Assembly (NCBI GenBank): GCA_035578175.1
Contig: JAQMRL010000001.1
Location: 373,803,220-373,867,219 of the forward strand
Length of the DNA stretch: 64,000 nucleotides
Reading direction: 5' to 3'
Source of the DNA: Catonia carolina
Taxonomy: Eukaryota > Arthropoda > Insecta > Hemiptera > Achilidae
The notes beneath the pieces are model-generated. The model did no database searches. It was given only the letters and a program-made list of their open reading frames with translations, and was not told the DNA's origin. Below, piece by piece: positions 20,898-32,193 of the stretch. Numbering within the stretch: the first letter of the stretch is position 1; each line of letters begins with the position of its first letter. The translations under genes were made by a program, and so were the position numbers.

Positions 20898-22515
20898 ACT
20901 TTCTATACTATTACTTACTATATGAATATATAGAAAAGTATTGTTTTCATGTCGATTTTTCGAAATTGAGTTTTCACCGGATATACACGTTTTCAGACCC
21001 CCTGAACCCAAAAAACATGTTTTTAGCGATTAGTCTGTGTATTTGTGTGTGTGTGTTTGTGTGAACAAAATATCTCAAGAACGAAACACCGTATGAAGTT
21101 GAAACTTAAGTTAGGTACCACTAGAGGGCCCGACACGAACATTTCCAACAAAATCTGTCAACCGGAAGTAGGAGTTTGTTCGTGTCATGTTTTCACTTTT
21201 TTGCGATTTTCTCAAAAACGGCTCCTACGATTATTTTCAAAAATCGCCTCATTTACTAAATAATTTATCCTCTACAAGATAGGATAGGCGCCATGTCTGC
21301 TGAAATTCTTGGGGAGGCTGTTCTCTCGTATAAATAAACGGTTTTTTAAGATTGCAGCCTTACTATGCATTTTAGCGCAAAAGTGTAGACTATATAATTA
21401 AAGTTGTAGACAATTTACAAATTTACAACTCTTTGTTTCAAACATTTTTTTCTATAACGTTTAGTTTAGCGGTAATCTGTGATTTTTTTTGTTTTTTTTT
21501 CATGAAAATCTGTAAAAAATAAATTTTTTTAAGATTTTAGCCTTAGTATGCATTTTACGAAAAAATTGTACATAATAAAATTTATAGGGAATTAAAATAT
21601 CTATAACTTTTTACTTTTTAAGCATTTTTCTGTACAGAGCCTAGTTTAGCGTGATAGAGTGATTTTCCGTATTATTAATCCAAACTAAGATTGGTTTTCA
21701 TTTTGCATCATTTACTCATGATTAAAATAATATTATGTTTTTTAAAACATAATCTGGAACCAAATCTGATCTCAACATCCTCCAACGCAAAACCACATCA
21801 GAAAACATATTTTTGAAAACCCTCAGCCTCACTGGGAGCTTCGAAGGCATCAAGTAGGCTACTACTTACTTTACTTATACTTATACTTTACTTACTTACT
21901 TATACTTACTTTACTTACTTATACACGATTACGGATTGGTCACTCTTAACATACACACAAACACTTACTGAAGAAAGATGAACCACAACATTGTACACAT
22001 TGCAACACGCCACTTTCAATCAAACACATCATCACAGACTGCCAAACTACGCATTACACACGAACACTATTTAAAATTTACCACAATTAGCAATCAATTT
22101 GGTAGATAAAGTAGCCGTTCAAAACACAATACATTTTTTTAAAATTTCACAAAATTTCAGATTTGATATAATTGTAAAATTACATAGGCTATGTTTTTTT
22201 TCATTGTGTCATTCTATTTTTATTTTTATGTTGTCTAAATTTTAATTGAACCTAACTAATTTTTCATTCCGTTTTTATTTAAGTCCTTATTGTGTTAATG
22301 TTTTTTCTGGAAATTTTATACTACATGTATTTATATTTAACGTGATCGATAATGACCTTGTTGTCGATGTGATTTTAAATAAATAAATAAATAAAAATGA
22401 AAAAAAGGTTATGTTTTTTGATGTTAGTAGTTTTTTGTTTATTTCTAATGTTAGGTTATATTGTTTATTATTTGTATTGACAAGAGAAAGTCGTGTTAGT
22501 GTTTCACACCAGATT
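20898..22515 (+). mobile_element. HINE-like copy D, split by a LINE insertion
   Basis: The 5' end is degraded (actttctatactattacttactatatgaatatatag) and a short (GT)n lies at 21037-21063. The body follows the family to 21743 and resumes at 22409 with ttatgttttttgatgttag. It ends gacaagagaaagtcgtgttagtgtttcacaccaga. The LINE between is flanked by an 11-bp duplication. Confidence 0.8.
21744..22408 (+). mobile_element. 5'-truncated Jockey/CR1-like LINE inside HINE-like copy D
   Basis: Flanked by ttatgtttttt at 21733-21743 and 22409-22419. A (CTTA)n-like tract spans 21853-21924. At about 21930-22040 the translation gives RLRIGHS, HKHLLKKDEPQHCTHCNTPL and SIKHIITDC. This is the conserved cysteine/histidine C-terminal block seen after the RT of Jockey- and CR1-like LINEs. 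Stops follow. The element ends in a (TAAA)n-type tail at 22377-22397, as expected on the plus strand. Confidence 0.8.
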
Positions 22516-23004
22516 TTTTTTAAAGTATACATTTTTTTCTTAAATTTACACGTGTTAGTAAATGTTTTAAATTGTTTTACTCAAATAAACTACTTCTGAC
22601 TAAACTGTGAAATGCAGTATAAATAAATTATCGTGTGTTCGTCGTAGTTTATAATTAAATTTCAATTGAATATTTAATTTAAAACAAATCAAACAATTTG
22701 TGTTTGCAATTATTGTGTTAATTGTGACTGTTTAGCAGTCTCGGCGAGTGAGGTTAGGCGTCGTAATTATAATTAACTGTTAAGCATTAATGATTGTCTG
22801 GACGTGTTTGAGAGCCACCGACATCCCTTTAGGCGAACTCGTGTCTTAACTGTTAATGAAACAAGTTTGTACAGATTCCATTAACCAGACTGTACCCGAG
22901 AAGCTTGGTTTTAACATGCTAGCGTATTAACTACACGTACTTTGATGAGTATAGTTTTCTAACTAATATGTTTTAAGCCAGCGCAACAGTTTAGACATTA
23001 AAAA
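22516..23004. other. AT-rich spacer
   Basis: No recognised gene or repeat in about 490 bp between HINE-like copies D and E. Their 3' ends face each other across it. Confidence 0.4.
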
Positions 23005-24003
23005 AATCTTGTGTGAAACACTTACACGACTTTCTTTTGCCAATGCAAATAATGAACAGTATAACCTAAATTTATTTAATAAAACATTAGAAATAAACAA
23101 AAAACTAAAAACTAGGCTCTGTAGAGAAAAATGCTATAAATAAAAGTTTTAGATCTTTTAATTTCCTATAAATTTGATTATGCTATTTTGTCATAAAATG
23201 GATACTACGGCCGAAATCCTAAAACATCTATTTTTAACAGATTTTCATGAAAAACAACAGAAAATCGCTAATTACCGCTCAACTAAACGTTATACAAAGA
23301 TGTGTAAAAGTAAAAGTTTTAGGTTTTTAAATTGTCTACAACTTGTATTATATACACTTTTTTGTGGAACATTATATTTATTTACAATCAGTTATCGAAG
23401 TAAATGATTATGAATGAAGTATGACAAGAGAGGAGGCCACCCAGTGATAGTGCTCCTCACTTATACACTTTTATATACACTTATATACACTTTTGCGCTA
23501 AAATTCATATTAAGGCCGCAATTTAAAAAAAAATTCTCCGAGAGAACACCCTTCCCAAGAATTTTAGCAGATATGGCGCCTACCCTATCTTGTAGAGCAT
23601 AAAAATTGTAGTAAATGAGCCAATTTAAAAAAAAATCGTAGTAGCCGTTTTTGATAAAATCACAAAAAAGTGAAAAATGACACAAATTAACTACTAGTTC
23701 TGGTTAACCGATTTCGATGAAAATGTTCTTGTCGGGCCCGGTAGTAGTATCTAACTTAAGTTTCAAGTTTCAACTTCGTACGATGTTCCGTTCTTAAGAT
23801 ATTTTGTTCATACACATACAGACCAATCGCAATTGTGTTTCACAGACCAATCGCAATTGTGCACACAGACCAATCGCTAAAAACAGGTTTTTTGTATCAG
23901 GGGCCGCGAAAAGGTGTATATCCGGTGAAAACTCGATTTCGAAAAATCGACATGAAAACACAATACTTTCTTTCGTATATATTCGTGTAGGGAAGAGAAA
24001 GTA
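23005..24003 (-). mobile_element. HINE-like copy E
   Basis: It starts at the 3' hairpin (gtgtgaaacacttacac) with ctttcttttgcc, and ends near 24003 with a mutated 5' subterminal repeat (gggaagagaaagt). An unrelated stretch of about 120 bp lies near 23360-23480 within ttatatacac repeats. Where other copies carry (GT)n, this one has three imperfect copies of cagaccaatcgcaattgtg (23818-23880). So the microsatellite was replaced or never expanded here. Confidence 0.78.
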
Positions 24004-24789
24004 AAAAAGTGTCCGTTCCAGCAATACTGAGCAATACCTTTAAATTGGCTACCTGTTAAGAAATTAATGTTCTATGTTCGTTTATCAAAATTTAATCAAA
24101 AATTCGTTTGGTTTTAATTTTTTTTTAATTGTTAAGTTGAAACCGCATCAGTTAATACGACAGGGTTCGATTTATTTTTTTATGCATTTTTTAAACTCTT
24201 TTTGTCGTTGTTTGTGTGTTATGAATACTCTACAACAAATTACTGTATTTTAAATATATAGGCTACCTTATTTGAGTTTCCATATTGGTAATTGAATATT
24301 TATTTTCTTTATTTCTGGTTTTATAAAATGTTGTAATAACGCAACTATACAAGTTTGAAATTTTATTTCCTATTAACCTTTCAAAAAGTTGGTTTGGTAT
24401 TTTATTTTGGTTACAAGATAGTTATTATAAAAATAGCCCAGTTTTTATTTAAATATAATTACAAAATAGTATACATATTTTACTAAACATAAAATACAAC
24501 TGAAAAATTTGGACCAAACCGTGAAATTACATTGAAGAAAATAATATTGACATATATTTTTATTCAGAACTATAATATTAAATCCAGCGACTAAAAGGGT
24601 TAATAACTAATAAAAAATAACATGAGATATAAAAAATAAATGTTTAATAACATTGTTTTAAAAAATAATAATAAAATAATAAATAAATAAAATAATTAAT
24701 ACATGAGCGAAATTGAAAAATTATAAACAATTATCTTACATAAATATTGATAACGTCAAAACATTTAAATGAAAACAATTTTTTCAATT
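24004..24789. other. AT-rich spacer
   Basis: Extremely A/T-rich with short poly-A and TAAA runs near 24660-24720. No coding or RNA feature recognised. Confidence 0.45.
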
Positions 24790-25090
24790 CCTAATGTGTG
24801 TACGTTGCAATCTGCTTAATTCAGATTAATAAGCAACCCCATGACCATTGAGATGAGGGTGATATGTACGGCATATAAATGAGGTGGTCATTTGCACAGA
24901 CCCAGGCCGACTATTCCCGGTAGAGTATGGTTAATTAAACCCCAACCATCAAAGTACACCGGTAACAACAGTCTAGTATTAAAATGCGTATAAAAGTACT
25001 TTTACTAGGATTTGAACCAGGAACCTTCGTCTCCGAAAATTAGCTGACTCGCGGCGATGACCTGTAGACCTCTAGACCAAACCGGTGGGT
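24790..25090 (-). repeat. tRNA-derived SINE, family 1, full copy
   Basis: Reverse-oriented copy of the element at 4816-5125. On the minus strand its head reads cccaccggtttggtctagagg (A box), then ggttcaaatcctag (B box near 25015). The tail acgtacacacattagg lies at 24790. A SINE of family 2 and a third family-1 copy follow within 600 bp. Confidence 0.8.
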
Positions 25091-25131
25091 GAAAATAATT
25101 AGGCCTGAAATTTATAATAGAAACAAAACAC

Positions 25132-25312
25132 TGGCCCACCTCGGTGGCCCAGGGGTTAGCACGTTACGCTGCAAAGTGGATGTTCCGGGTTTGATTCCCG
25201 GTCAGGGTCTGGAAAATTATTACAAGTTCAAACCACCGTTCCTCACACCAACGTAATCGACAATAATCAAGATGTTGATGCAACATAAAATAAATTTAAA
25301 AAAATAAAATAG
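25132..25312 (+). repeat. tRNA-derived SINE, family 2, full copy
   Basis: The head reads cctcggtggcccaggggttagc (A box) and gggtttgattcccggt (B box near 25190). The body follows as cagggtctggaaaattatta, caaaccaccgttcctcac and gatgttgatgcaac, with an A-rich tail (aaataaatttaaaaaaat). Fragments of the same family lie at 41240, 45838, 50868 and 60160. Confidence 0.75.
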
Positions 25313-25418
25313 AAACAAAATTTGTAACTGGAATTTGGACCCAATTTGTTATTTCTTCAGTTAATTATTTTTGTATCTGAGCCTGAATACCGTAAAAACG
25401 TTTAAGTTTTAAAAGTTT

Positions 25419-25693
25419 AACAGCTGATTTTCGGAGACGAAGGTTCATGGTTCAGATTCTAGTAAAGGTAGTTACTTTTATACTGATTTGAATACTAGAT
25501 AGTGGTTACCGGTGTACATTAATGGTTAGGTTTCAAGTAACCATACTCTCTCAGGAATGGTTGGCCTGAGTATGTAAAGACTACACCTCATTTACACGTC
25601 ATATATATCATCCTCATCTCATTGGGTCATGGGGTTGCTTATTGTTCTAAAATTGAACAGATTACAACGTACACACACATTAGGAAAAAAAAG
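25419..25693 (+). repeat. tRNA-derived SINE, family 1, 5'-truncated
   Basis: Begins cagctgattttcggagacgaagg, missing the A box. It continues through a mutated B box (ggttcagattctag) and the complete body to cgtacacacacattagg and an A-run. It lies tail-outward from the inverted copy at 24790. Confidence 0.8.
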
Positions 25694-27640
25694 TTTTCAA
25701 AAATTGTAGAGCTTTCAATGTTTTTGAAGTTGTAACTGATAGTGAGAATATTATCGACTAACTATAATTCATAGAGAAAGTTACCTTTATAACTTATACA
25801 TTAAACCGATTAACTCGATCATAAACGATGCGCATAGGACTCCTGCCATGTTTCAACTTCAATCTTAGTTATCTCTTATTTCTTGTTAGTTTGGTTATCT
25901 ATCTCTTACGAAGTCGTTCAAATCTTGTTGTCTGGTGGGCGTGTTTGTAAACACCTGATATTGATGAGGAATCCGCAACCAATGATTAAATACCATTCTT
26001 GCCTGTATTTCCGAATAGTTGATACCACCCCTGCCACGTTAGTATAATTAATTAGTTTATGCCTAATATTTTCATTGGTGGAAATTTTTAAAATTATCAT
26101 GTATCATTTTCCTTTGTCCACCCGTCCGTCACACCCAGATGTCAAAAACTACAAGAGATAGAAACAAACGGTTTTCGGATTCGTAATCTACACAAAAAGT
26201 TATCTACATAAGACCCTAAATCCTTTTGTTTGTTTTTATTGTAATTGAAACTGTACTCTATTAAAACCCACCCAATTTTTACTGTACTGTACTTTTTTCA
26301 CTGCTTTTACTGTAGTGTTGATATTACATTTACGTGAATTTTAACAGGGATCCCAGTTGTGTGTTTTCATATGTGGCGTTCAGCTGGTCACTATACAATA
26401 TTACTTGCTCAAAACGTTGTTACTTAACAAATATTAGCCACTTGACTGATTGGGCTAGCCAGATGACACGTCTTAATAACTGAAAAAATATTTTTGAACC
26501 CTATATAAAAATGTTTTTATTAATAATTTATTTATTTACATTATTAATTATATTACACAAATTTTAAATTAATCTTGGAAATAAATCGAGGAAAAAATAA
26601 GCCAAGTTTGTCCTAAATAGAAGTAGGCCTATGCCATAAAAATGATAGAATTAAATTTTTAAATATTGCACAGTTTGATTCTTAAATTCTTTCCTCATAT
26701 TATTAGCTAATAAAAATTCTAAAACAACATGTCAATTTTGTTTTTATACAAAAATAAGATCATAACTTATCTTAATATTATAGTAAATAATAAAAGATAA
26801 CACCATCAAAGAGGGAGGGTTCCCATTATTAACACAGCTGTCAGTATCGCATCGACTTTTTTACAATTAACTTCTGGTAATCTGATTATTTTTATATACC
26901 TATTAAGTCTAAATTGTCGCTTTATTATCTTTTTTCAAAATTCTCTTTAACAATTTTCTTGCATTGTTTATTTATTTTGCGAGAAATACTACTGGCAATT
27001 TGTTTATGGCTTTACTCATGCCGGTAACTTTTCCTTGTTAAAAGATTAGGACTGTAGATCTAAATTATGAACTTAATTTTGTAGTGTTTGGTTTTATTTT
27101 TGACTTTGTAGTTTGAGAATTTTCCACCGTACTGTTATAGTTTTCTGTGGAAATTTCTGACTTCAGTTGAGAATTAAATCCTGAGATTTGCATTCTTGCA
27201 CCCTCACTGTGGTGTCTACTTTTATGAAGGCATATTCAGTTTTATCCAAATGATTTCCCTTTAATTTTAGGAAATTAAATATAGGTCTGGCGCTTTAGTA
27301 CAAAAGTATCTTACCCAAAAATTAAACCGATTCACCATTGATATTAGTATTCTGCAAGTGATGTCTACTAAAAGTAAAACATTGGAATTCCAAAAACTTT
27401 CTCCTAAATAGGTAAGTGCCCTAAAGTAAACAATATTTTTTTCTGTACCTTTCCTAAGAGCTGTAATTAAGAAAATTTTCATTAACTATTTAAAAAAAAT
27501 GGGATACCTGAAAAAATAAAGTCTGGAGTGATAACGGGTAAAAACAATAAACCAGTTTATTTTATACAACCCCTGTGAGGATATTAAGAAGCCCGCGGAC
27601 GCAATCGTTAGTTGAAGGAGAAAGATTGCCTACCTTTGTT
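25694..27640. other. 2-kb AT-rich region without recognised gene
   Basis: Short open frames have no recognisable motifs. I see no TIR pair, SINE head or LINE block. A pyrimidine-rich ccacccgtccgtcacacccag near 26117 resembles starts of other insect repeats but could not be placed. Confidence 0.45.
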
Positions 27641-27646
27641 ACTTAA

Positions 27647-28350
27647 GGCTGTGTCACATTTGGCTCCTTAGTAGCTGCTAGTGAAGTACCTGCTACTAAA
27701 ACCAGTCACACTCAAATTTCAGTAGTGGCTATCCAGCAGCTTCAACTGTGCTACGCGATTCCATTTCTTCCTTCCGTACTTCATTTTTTTATTGTAGAAA
27801 ATGTCGTCTGTGGGTGTAAAACATGATGAATTGCGCCGTATGTCATTGGTGTGTGTTAAAGAGGGTTGTGTAGATTTACTCAATAATATACGGAACAAAA
27901 ATAAGCTCTCCTGGGTTCGGGAATGGATAAGGAGAAGATATAAGCTGGGTCCTTCAGCAACACTTAGCAACAGTAGGTTCCAAAGACACAAACACAAATA
28001 TTTTTTATATAATACATTCAAAAATATAACTACATCCCTCCCAAAACCACTTAGGATCACTCATTTAAATAACAACACAAATAAAAAGCAACGTAAAGAC
28101 AGAGAGTGCGTGTTGCAACTTGCCACTAGTTCGCTAATGAACACTGTCACACTGGGCGACAGGTAGGTAGGTACTTGCTAGCTGCTAGTTGATCACGTGA
28201 CTTACTAGCGCTTCATAGTAGCAACATGTTCAACTAGCGAAATTTAACTAGCGCGCTACTGTTGGTAGCTGCTACCGCTTGTGTCACATTGGCTATTTAG
28301 TAGCCGCTACTTTGCTAGCTGCTAGTAAAGTGGCGTAGTGTGACATAAGC
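27647..28350. mobile_element. PIF/Harbinger-like deletion derivative
   Basis: The ends are imperfect inverted repeats: TTAAGGCTGTGTCACA on the left and the complement of TTAAGCTTATGTCACA on the right. The flanking TTA/TAA (within TTAA at 27643-27646 and 28351-28354) fits a 3-bp Harbinger target duplication. Subterminal regions repeat tagctgctag and gctactn. The interior encodes a 121-aa frame with a Harbinger-like N-terminal block. TTAA flanks would also suit piggyBac, but the encoded block argues against that. Confidence 0.65.
27801..28166 (+). pseudogene. Harbinger-like transposase N-terminal remnant
   Basis: 121-aa frame from an ATG at 27801. Residues about 35-56, KLSWVREWIRRRYKLGPSATL, resemble the W-V-R-W-I-RR-G-L pattern near the start of PIF/Harbinger nucleases. 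The sequence after it keeps no DDE motif, so the catalytic domain has been deleted. Function as a transposase is excluded. Domestication cannot be judged. The family call is inference from this one block plus the surrounding TIRs. Confidence 0.45.
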
Positions 28351-28715
28351 TTAACTTACGGTGGTGATAAATATGAGCTTTTAAGACTTGTTCTCGAGGG
28401 CAAAATTGAGTATGCGTAGATGTGGACGAAGGAAATGTCCGTCGTTGTAAAAAGTATTAACTGGATAAAAATTAGTACATAATCTTTTATAAAGTACACA
28501 GCAGAGTATGATATACCATATACCATAGTTTTTAAACATTCTTCATTAATGGGGTCAAGAAGAATATATCAATAGTATGTTACCTTAATTTAACGTTTAA
28601 AAATCGAACGTAGTGTAAATTTTTCATTCAATTTGAAGGGTTTAATAAATCTAACGTGAAATGATTTTTTTCATTAACAGAGATATTGAAGAATACAAAC
28701 TTGTTTATAAATTGA

Positions 28716-29300
28716 CTAGCGGATCTATACTCTCTTCGCTTCGTCAACTAAAAATATACCTACAATAAAGGCGGAACTACATAAATTAGTGGACCTCCAC
28801 CACGGTGGCTTCACACGGGTGATAGGCTATAAAAAAGTTTTCATTAAGTAATTTTGTTTCTGCTGAAAACATTATATTTTCCAATTGAAAGCCCCATAAC
28901 ATTTCCATCGGTTAAAATGCCAACAATATTTTTAATACCTCCTTATACGCAACATTCACTGTCTTGTTTCCAATCGTTATTAAAATATATTGATTGCGAG
29001 AACTACCCTACTTGACAGATCCACATATAACTGTCCATGCGAGAAACATTCTTTGCGCAATTCTAACCCGACGAATTTAAATATTTGCCCTTCAGATTTA
29101 TTAATTGTTATAGCGAAGGATAGCTTAATTGGGAACTGAATTGCTTTTAAATGAAAAGGGCATGGTCCCTGGACACTAATGAACGCAACGGCATAATGGC
29201 CGGGAGTGTCTCTTCGTTCAGTTTTATAATAAAAATTATTTTTCAACTTAAAAAAGTATGCGCTGACGTACGGTTTGAAACTGCATTAATTACGGGTTGA
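28716..29300 (-). mobile_element. 3' part of a Helitron with helicase C-terminus
   Basis: The minus strand carries the end of a Pif1-type helicase gene (28980-29246), then about 200 bp of 3' sequence ending gacgaagcgaag...gatccgCTAG at 28719-28716, followed by T. Helitrons end in CTRR and insert between A and T, so this fits a Helitron 3' terminus. The 5' part (Rep domain and most of the helicase) is missing in this window. Confidence 0.6.
28980..29246 (-). pseudogene. Helitron Pif1-like helicase, C-terminal fragment
   Basis: An 88-aa open frame. [17 protein letters not shown] corresponds to the last helicase motifs of Pif1/Helitron proteins (FAMTINKSQGQ). [17 protein letters not shown] matches the near-C-terminal [10 protein letters not shown] signature. 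After a stop, another frame gives KTVNVAYKEVL (about 28950-28918), the usual final block. The helicase would unwind DNA during rolling-circle transposition. Truncation and frameshift make this copy inactive. A host Pif1 is unlikely because that protein lacks this tail. Confidence 0.8.
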
Positions 29301-30405
29301 AACAGAAATGTTTTTGTTTTCTGGGTCAAGGAATTCACTGGTGAAGGTTGATTCGATAACTTTAACAGTTATGTAGATACCTAAGTTTTTGACTTTCCGG
29401 TATGATTTTCCGAGAAAAACAAATATTTGGCAACTTTTAGCAAATCTATGTGGCAATAACTTTCAAACGAAACCAAAATTATTAAAATCTACAACTACAT
29501 AAATAGTTCTCTCAACAAAACATTTTACCATTTTATATAGGCTAGTAGTATGGATTACTGAAAAATAAATGGATAAAATGAAGCCTTTTAAAAAATTAGT
29601 TATTTAATTGGGTAAATGAAACAGGTAGACTATTATTATTTTAAAGGCTAAAAGTTTTGTTGAAACTTAAAATATGTCCAATGATATTGTACTCGGTTTT
29701 TCTATTTAGCTTACATTTTCTTGTGTCATCCATATTTTAACGGGTTTGCATAACGTAGAAATTGTAGCAATACCTGATGTCTACCCGTACCAGTGAGGTT
29801 GTCCATATTGTATGAATTTGTATCGGTGAATATCTGTTGACACAATATATCGTGGCGTAACTATTTCATTGCAGAGTCTCAAATGTAATTAATGAAAATA
29901 CTACAGCTTACTTGCTGTTCAATAATACCAAGTAATATTAAATAACTGCATCAGTTTACCCTGAGATGAAGTTGTCGCTACTATGGTTACTAATCTGAAC
30001 TATTTCATTATTAACTATCCGGTTTCCTGTTTTTACCTGTACTAAACTAACTGTTGTTGTACAGAATGTTTAATTATGTAGACGCTTGTACTTCATCATT
30101 TATGTACCAAAGGAATTATGTAAGTGTTAAGTTCTTAGAATTCCAAAGACCAAAACTTATGACAATCGGTTTTCTGTAAATTTATTATGAAAGTAACTTA
30201 CTGGAATAAAAATTAGTTTCCGGTAATCTCCAGCTTACCGTACTTTCTCAAAATACCGCGCACCCGATTTTTGAAGGTACTTTTAGAAAAAATTAAAACT
30301 GTCAAAAATAAAATGAATATGAAAAATTATCAATTTATTTGTAGCCTACATATTTATGAAAATAGTTAGTTACATTCTTATTGTACGTATCAAAATAAAC
30401 AAAAC
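29301..30405. other. AT-rich spacer
   Basis: No recognised gene. It may contain decayed upstream Helitron sequence near 29300-29500, but I see no motif. Confidence 0.4.
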
Positions 30406-30745
30406 AATCTGGTGTGAAACACTCACACAACTTTCTCTTGCCAATGCAAATAATTAACAATGTAACCTAATATTAGAAATAAACAAAAAACTAACCTTAA
30501 GAAACATAACCTTATTTTAATCATGATTGAATGATGCAAAATGAAAATCAACCTCTATTTGGCTTAAAAATACGGAAAATCACTCTTTTACGCTAAACTA
30601 GGCTCTGTAGAGAAAAATACGCTAAATAAAAGTTGTAGATCTTTTAATTTTCTATAAATTTGATTATATACATTTTTGTCGTAAAATGCATACTAAGGCT
30701 GAAATTTTAAAAAAATTGACTTTTTACAGATTTTCAAGAAATATT

Positions 30746-31745
30746 ACCATTTACCTACTACCTTATCATAAATTCCTTCCTGTCTGACAGATTCTGTAGA
30801 ATTCGTTTAGGATCGTCCTACTCAAATTTCTTTATTGTCTTAGCTGGCGTGCCTCAGGGCTAAATTTTAGCCCCACTTCTCTATTCTGTATATACTTCAG
30901 ACCTACCGACCCACCCCAGACCCTTACTGCTACCTACACTGAAGACACAGCGATATTAGCCCGAGACCAAAACTCTATACACGCTTCACTAACACTCCAA
31001 CATCATCTCAGTCTCTTACACGAATGGTGTAAAACATGGAAAATAAAACTTAATACGGCAAAATCCCTTCACGTAATTTTCACACTCCGTCATGGTGATT
31101 GCCCACCAGTATACATAGACAATGAACCTCTAACAAAAACAAGTATCTCGGTCTGACTTTTGATAAACGACTAACTTGGAGCACACATATAAAACGGAAA
31201 CGTTTATTACTGAATTCCCGACTTAAACTTCTATATTCCCTACTTCACAAACGATCAAAATTACCATTGGCACAAAAATTACGCATATATTGTTCTCGTT
31301 TGAAACCTATATGGACCTACGGGTCCCAAATTTACGGTTCAACCAAACCCTCTAACCTGCAACGAATTCAAGCATTCCAGTCAAAAATATTACGCCTTAT
31401 AGCAAATGCACCTCTTTACGTTAGCAACAAAACCTCACATACAAATTTGAAAACACCACTTGTACAAAATTCCATCGAATACCTATACAAACGCTTTCAC
31501 GACAAGTCACACGAACACGAGAACCCCCTGGTGCGTTCACTTTCCACCGTCCATTTACCTGATAATCCCCCTAGACGCCTTAAAAGACGCGGGAGTAGAG
31601 ACCTGCTAAATTGATATACAAATTTCATTCTTGGGGAGGCACCAATGGGGGCCCTACCCCTCTTATGCCTATCATGTCATTTACATTATTATCATAATCA
31701 TCACATTTTCTTGTAAAATTTCACAGTTGTAAATAAAGAATTGAA
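30746..31745 (+). pseudogene. Jockey-like LINE, 3' half, inserted in HINE-like copy F
   Basis: The translation runs, with frameshifts, through the RT palm region: PTSLFCIYFRPTDPPQTLTA, then TYTEDTAIL at the catalytic YxDD position (here mutated), then LHEWCKTWKIKLNTAKS, LGLTFDKRLTWSTHIK and finally an intact 115-aa frame (31267-31614). That frame contains PIWTYGSQIYGS, RIQAFQSKILRLIANAPLYV and RRLKRRGSRDLLN before the stop. The 3' UTR (31618-31745) ends in poly(A) and matches 13088-13225. An imperfect duplication (attttcaagaaa / atttcatgaaa) flanks it. Confidence 0.82.
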
Positions 31746-31832
31746 GAAAAAAAAATTTCATGAAAAAAAGCAGAAAGTCACTAATTGCCGCTTAACTTAA
31801 CCGTTATACAAAAACAGTTTGAAATAAAAGTT

Positions 31833-32151
31833 TGTAACACCCCTATCGCTGCCGGTAACACATACGGCAAAAGAAAACGATAGGTCGGGTAGGGTGTTGA
31901 CAAAGAAAATTTAGGAAGCTCAAAAAAACAAACACACGGGAAATCGTTGCATAAATGAAATAAATCTGGTATAGTAAGTAGTAAAAAAAATAATTTAATT
32001 TATAACAAGAAATAAATATAGAATTAAACAGCAATATGGTACAATGTGATTCAACCTTAAATGACTGAAAGTTTAAATACAAAATTAGGTCCAGACTAGA
32101 TATTTTCTGTGGTAAATTTTATAGATATTTAGCAAACAAAAAATATTAAAT

Positions 32152-32193
<42 letters not shown>

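Noticed and set aside
21853..21924. Short spaced repeats as a CRISPR-like array
   Set aside because: A simple ACTT/CTTA tandem repeat inside a LINE insertion, with no spacers.
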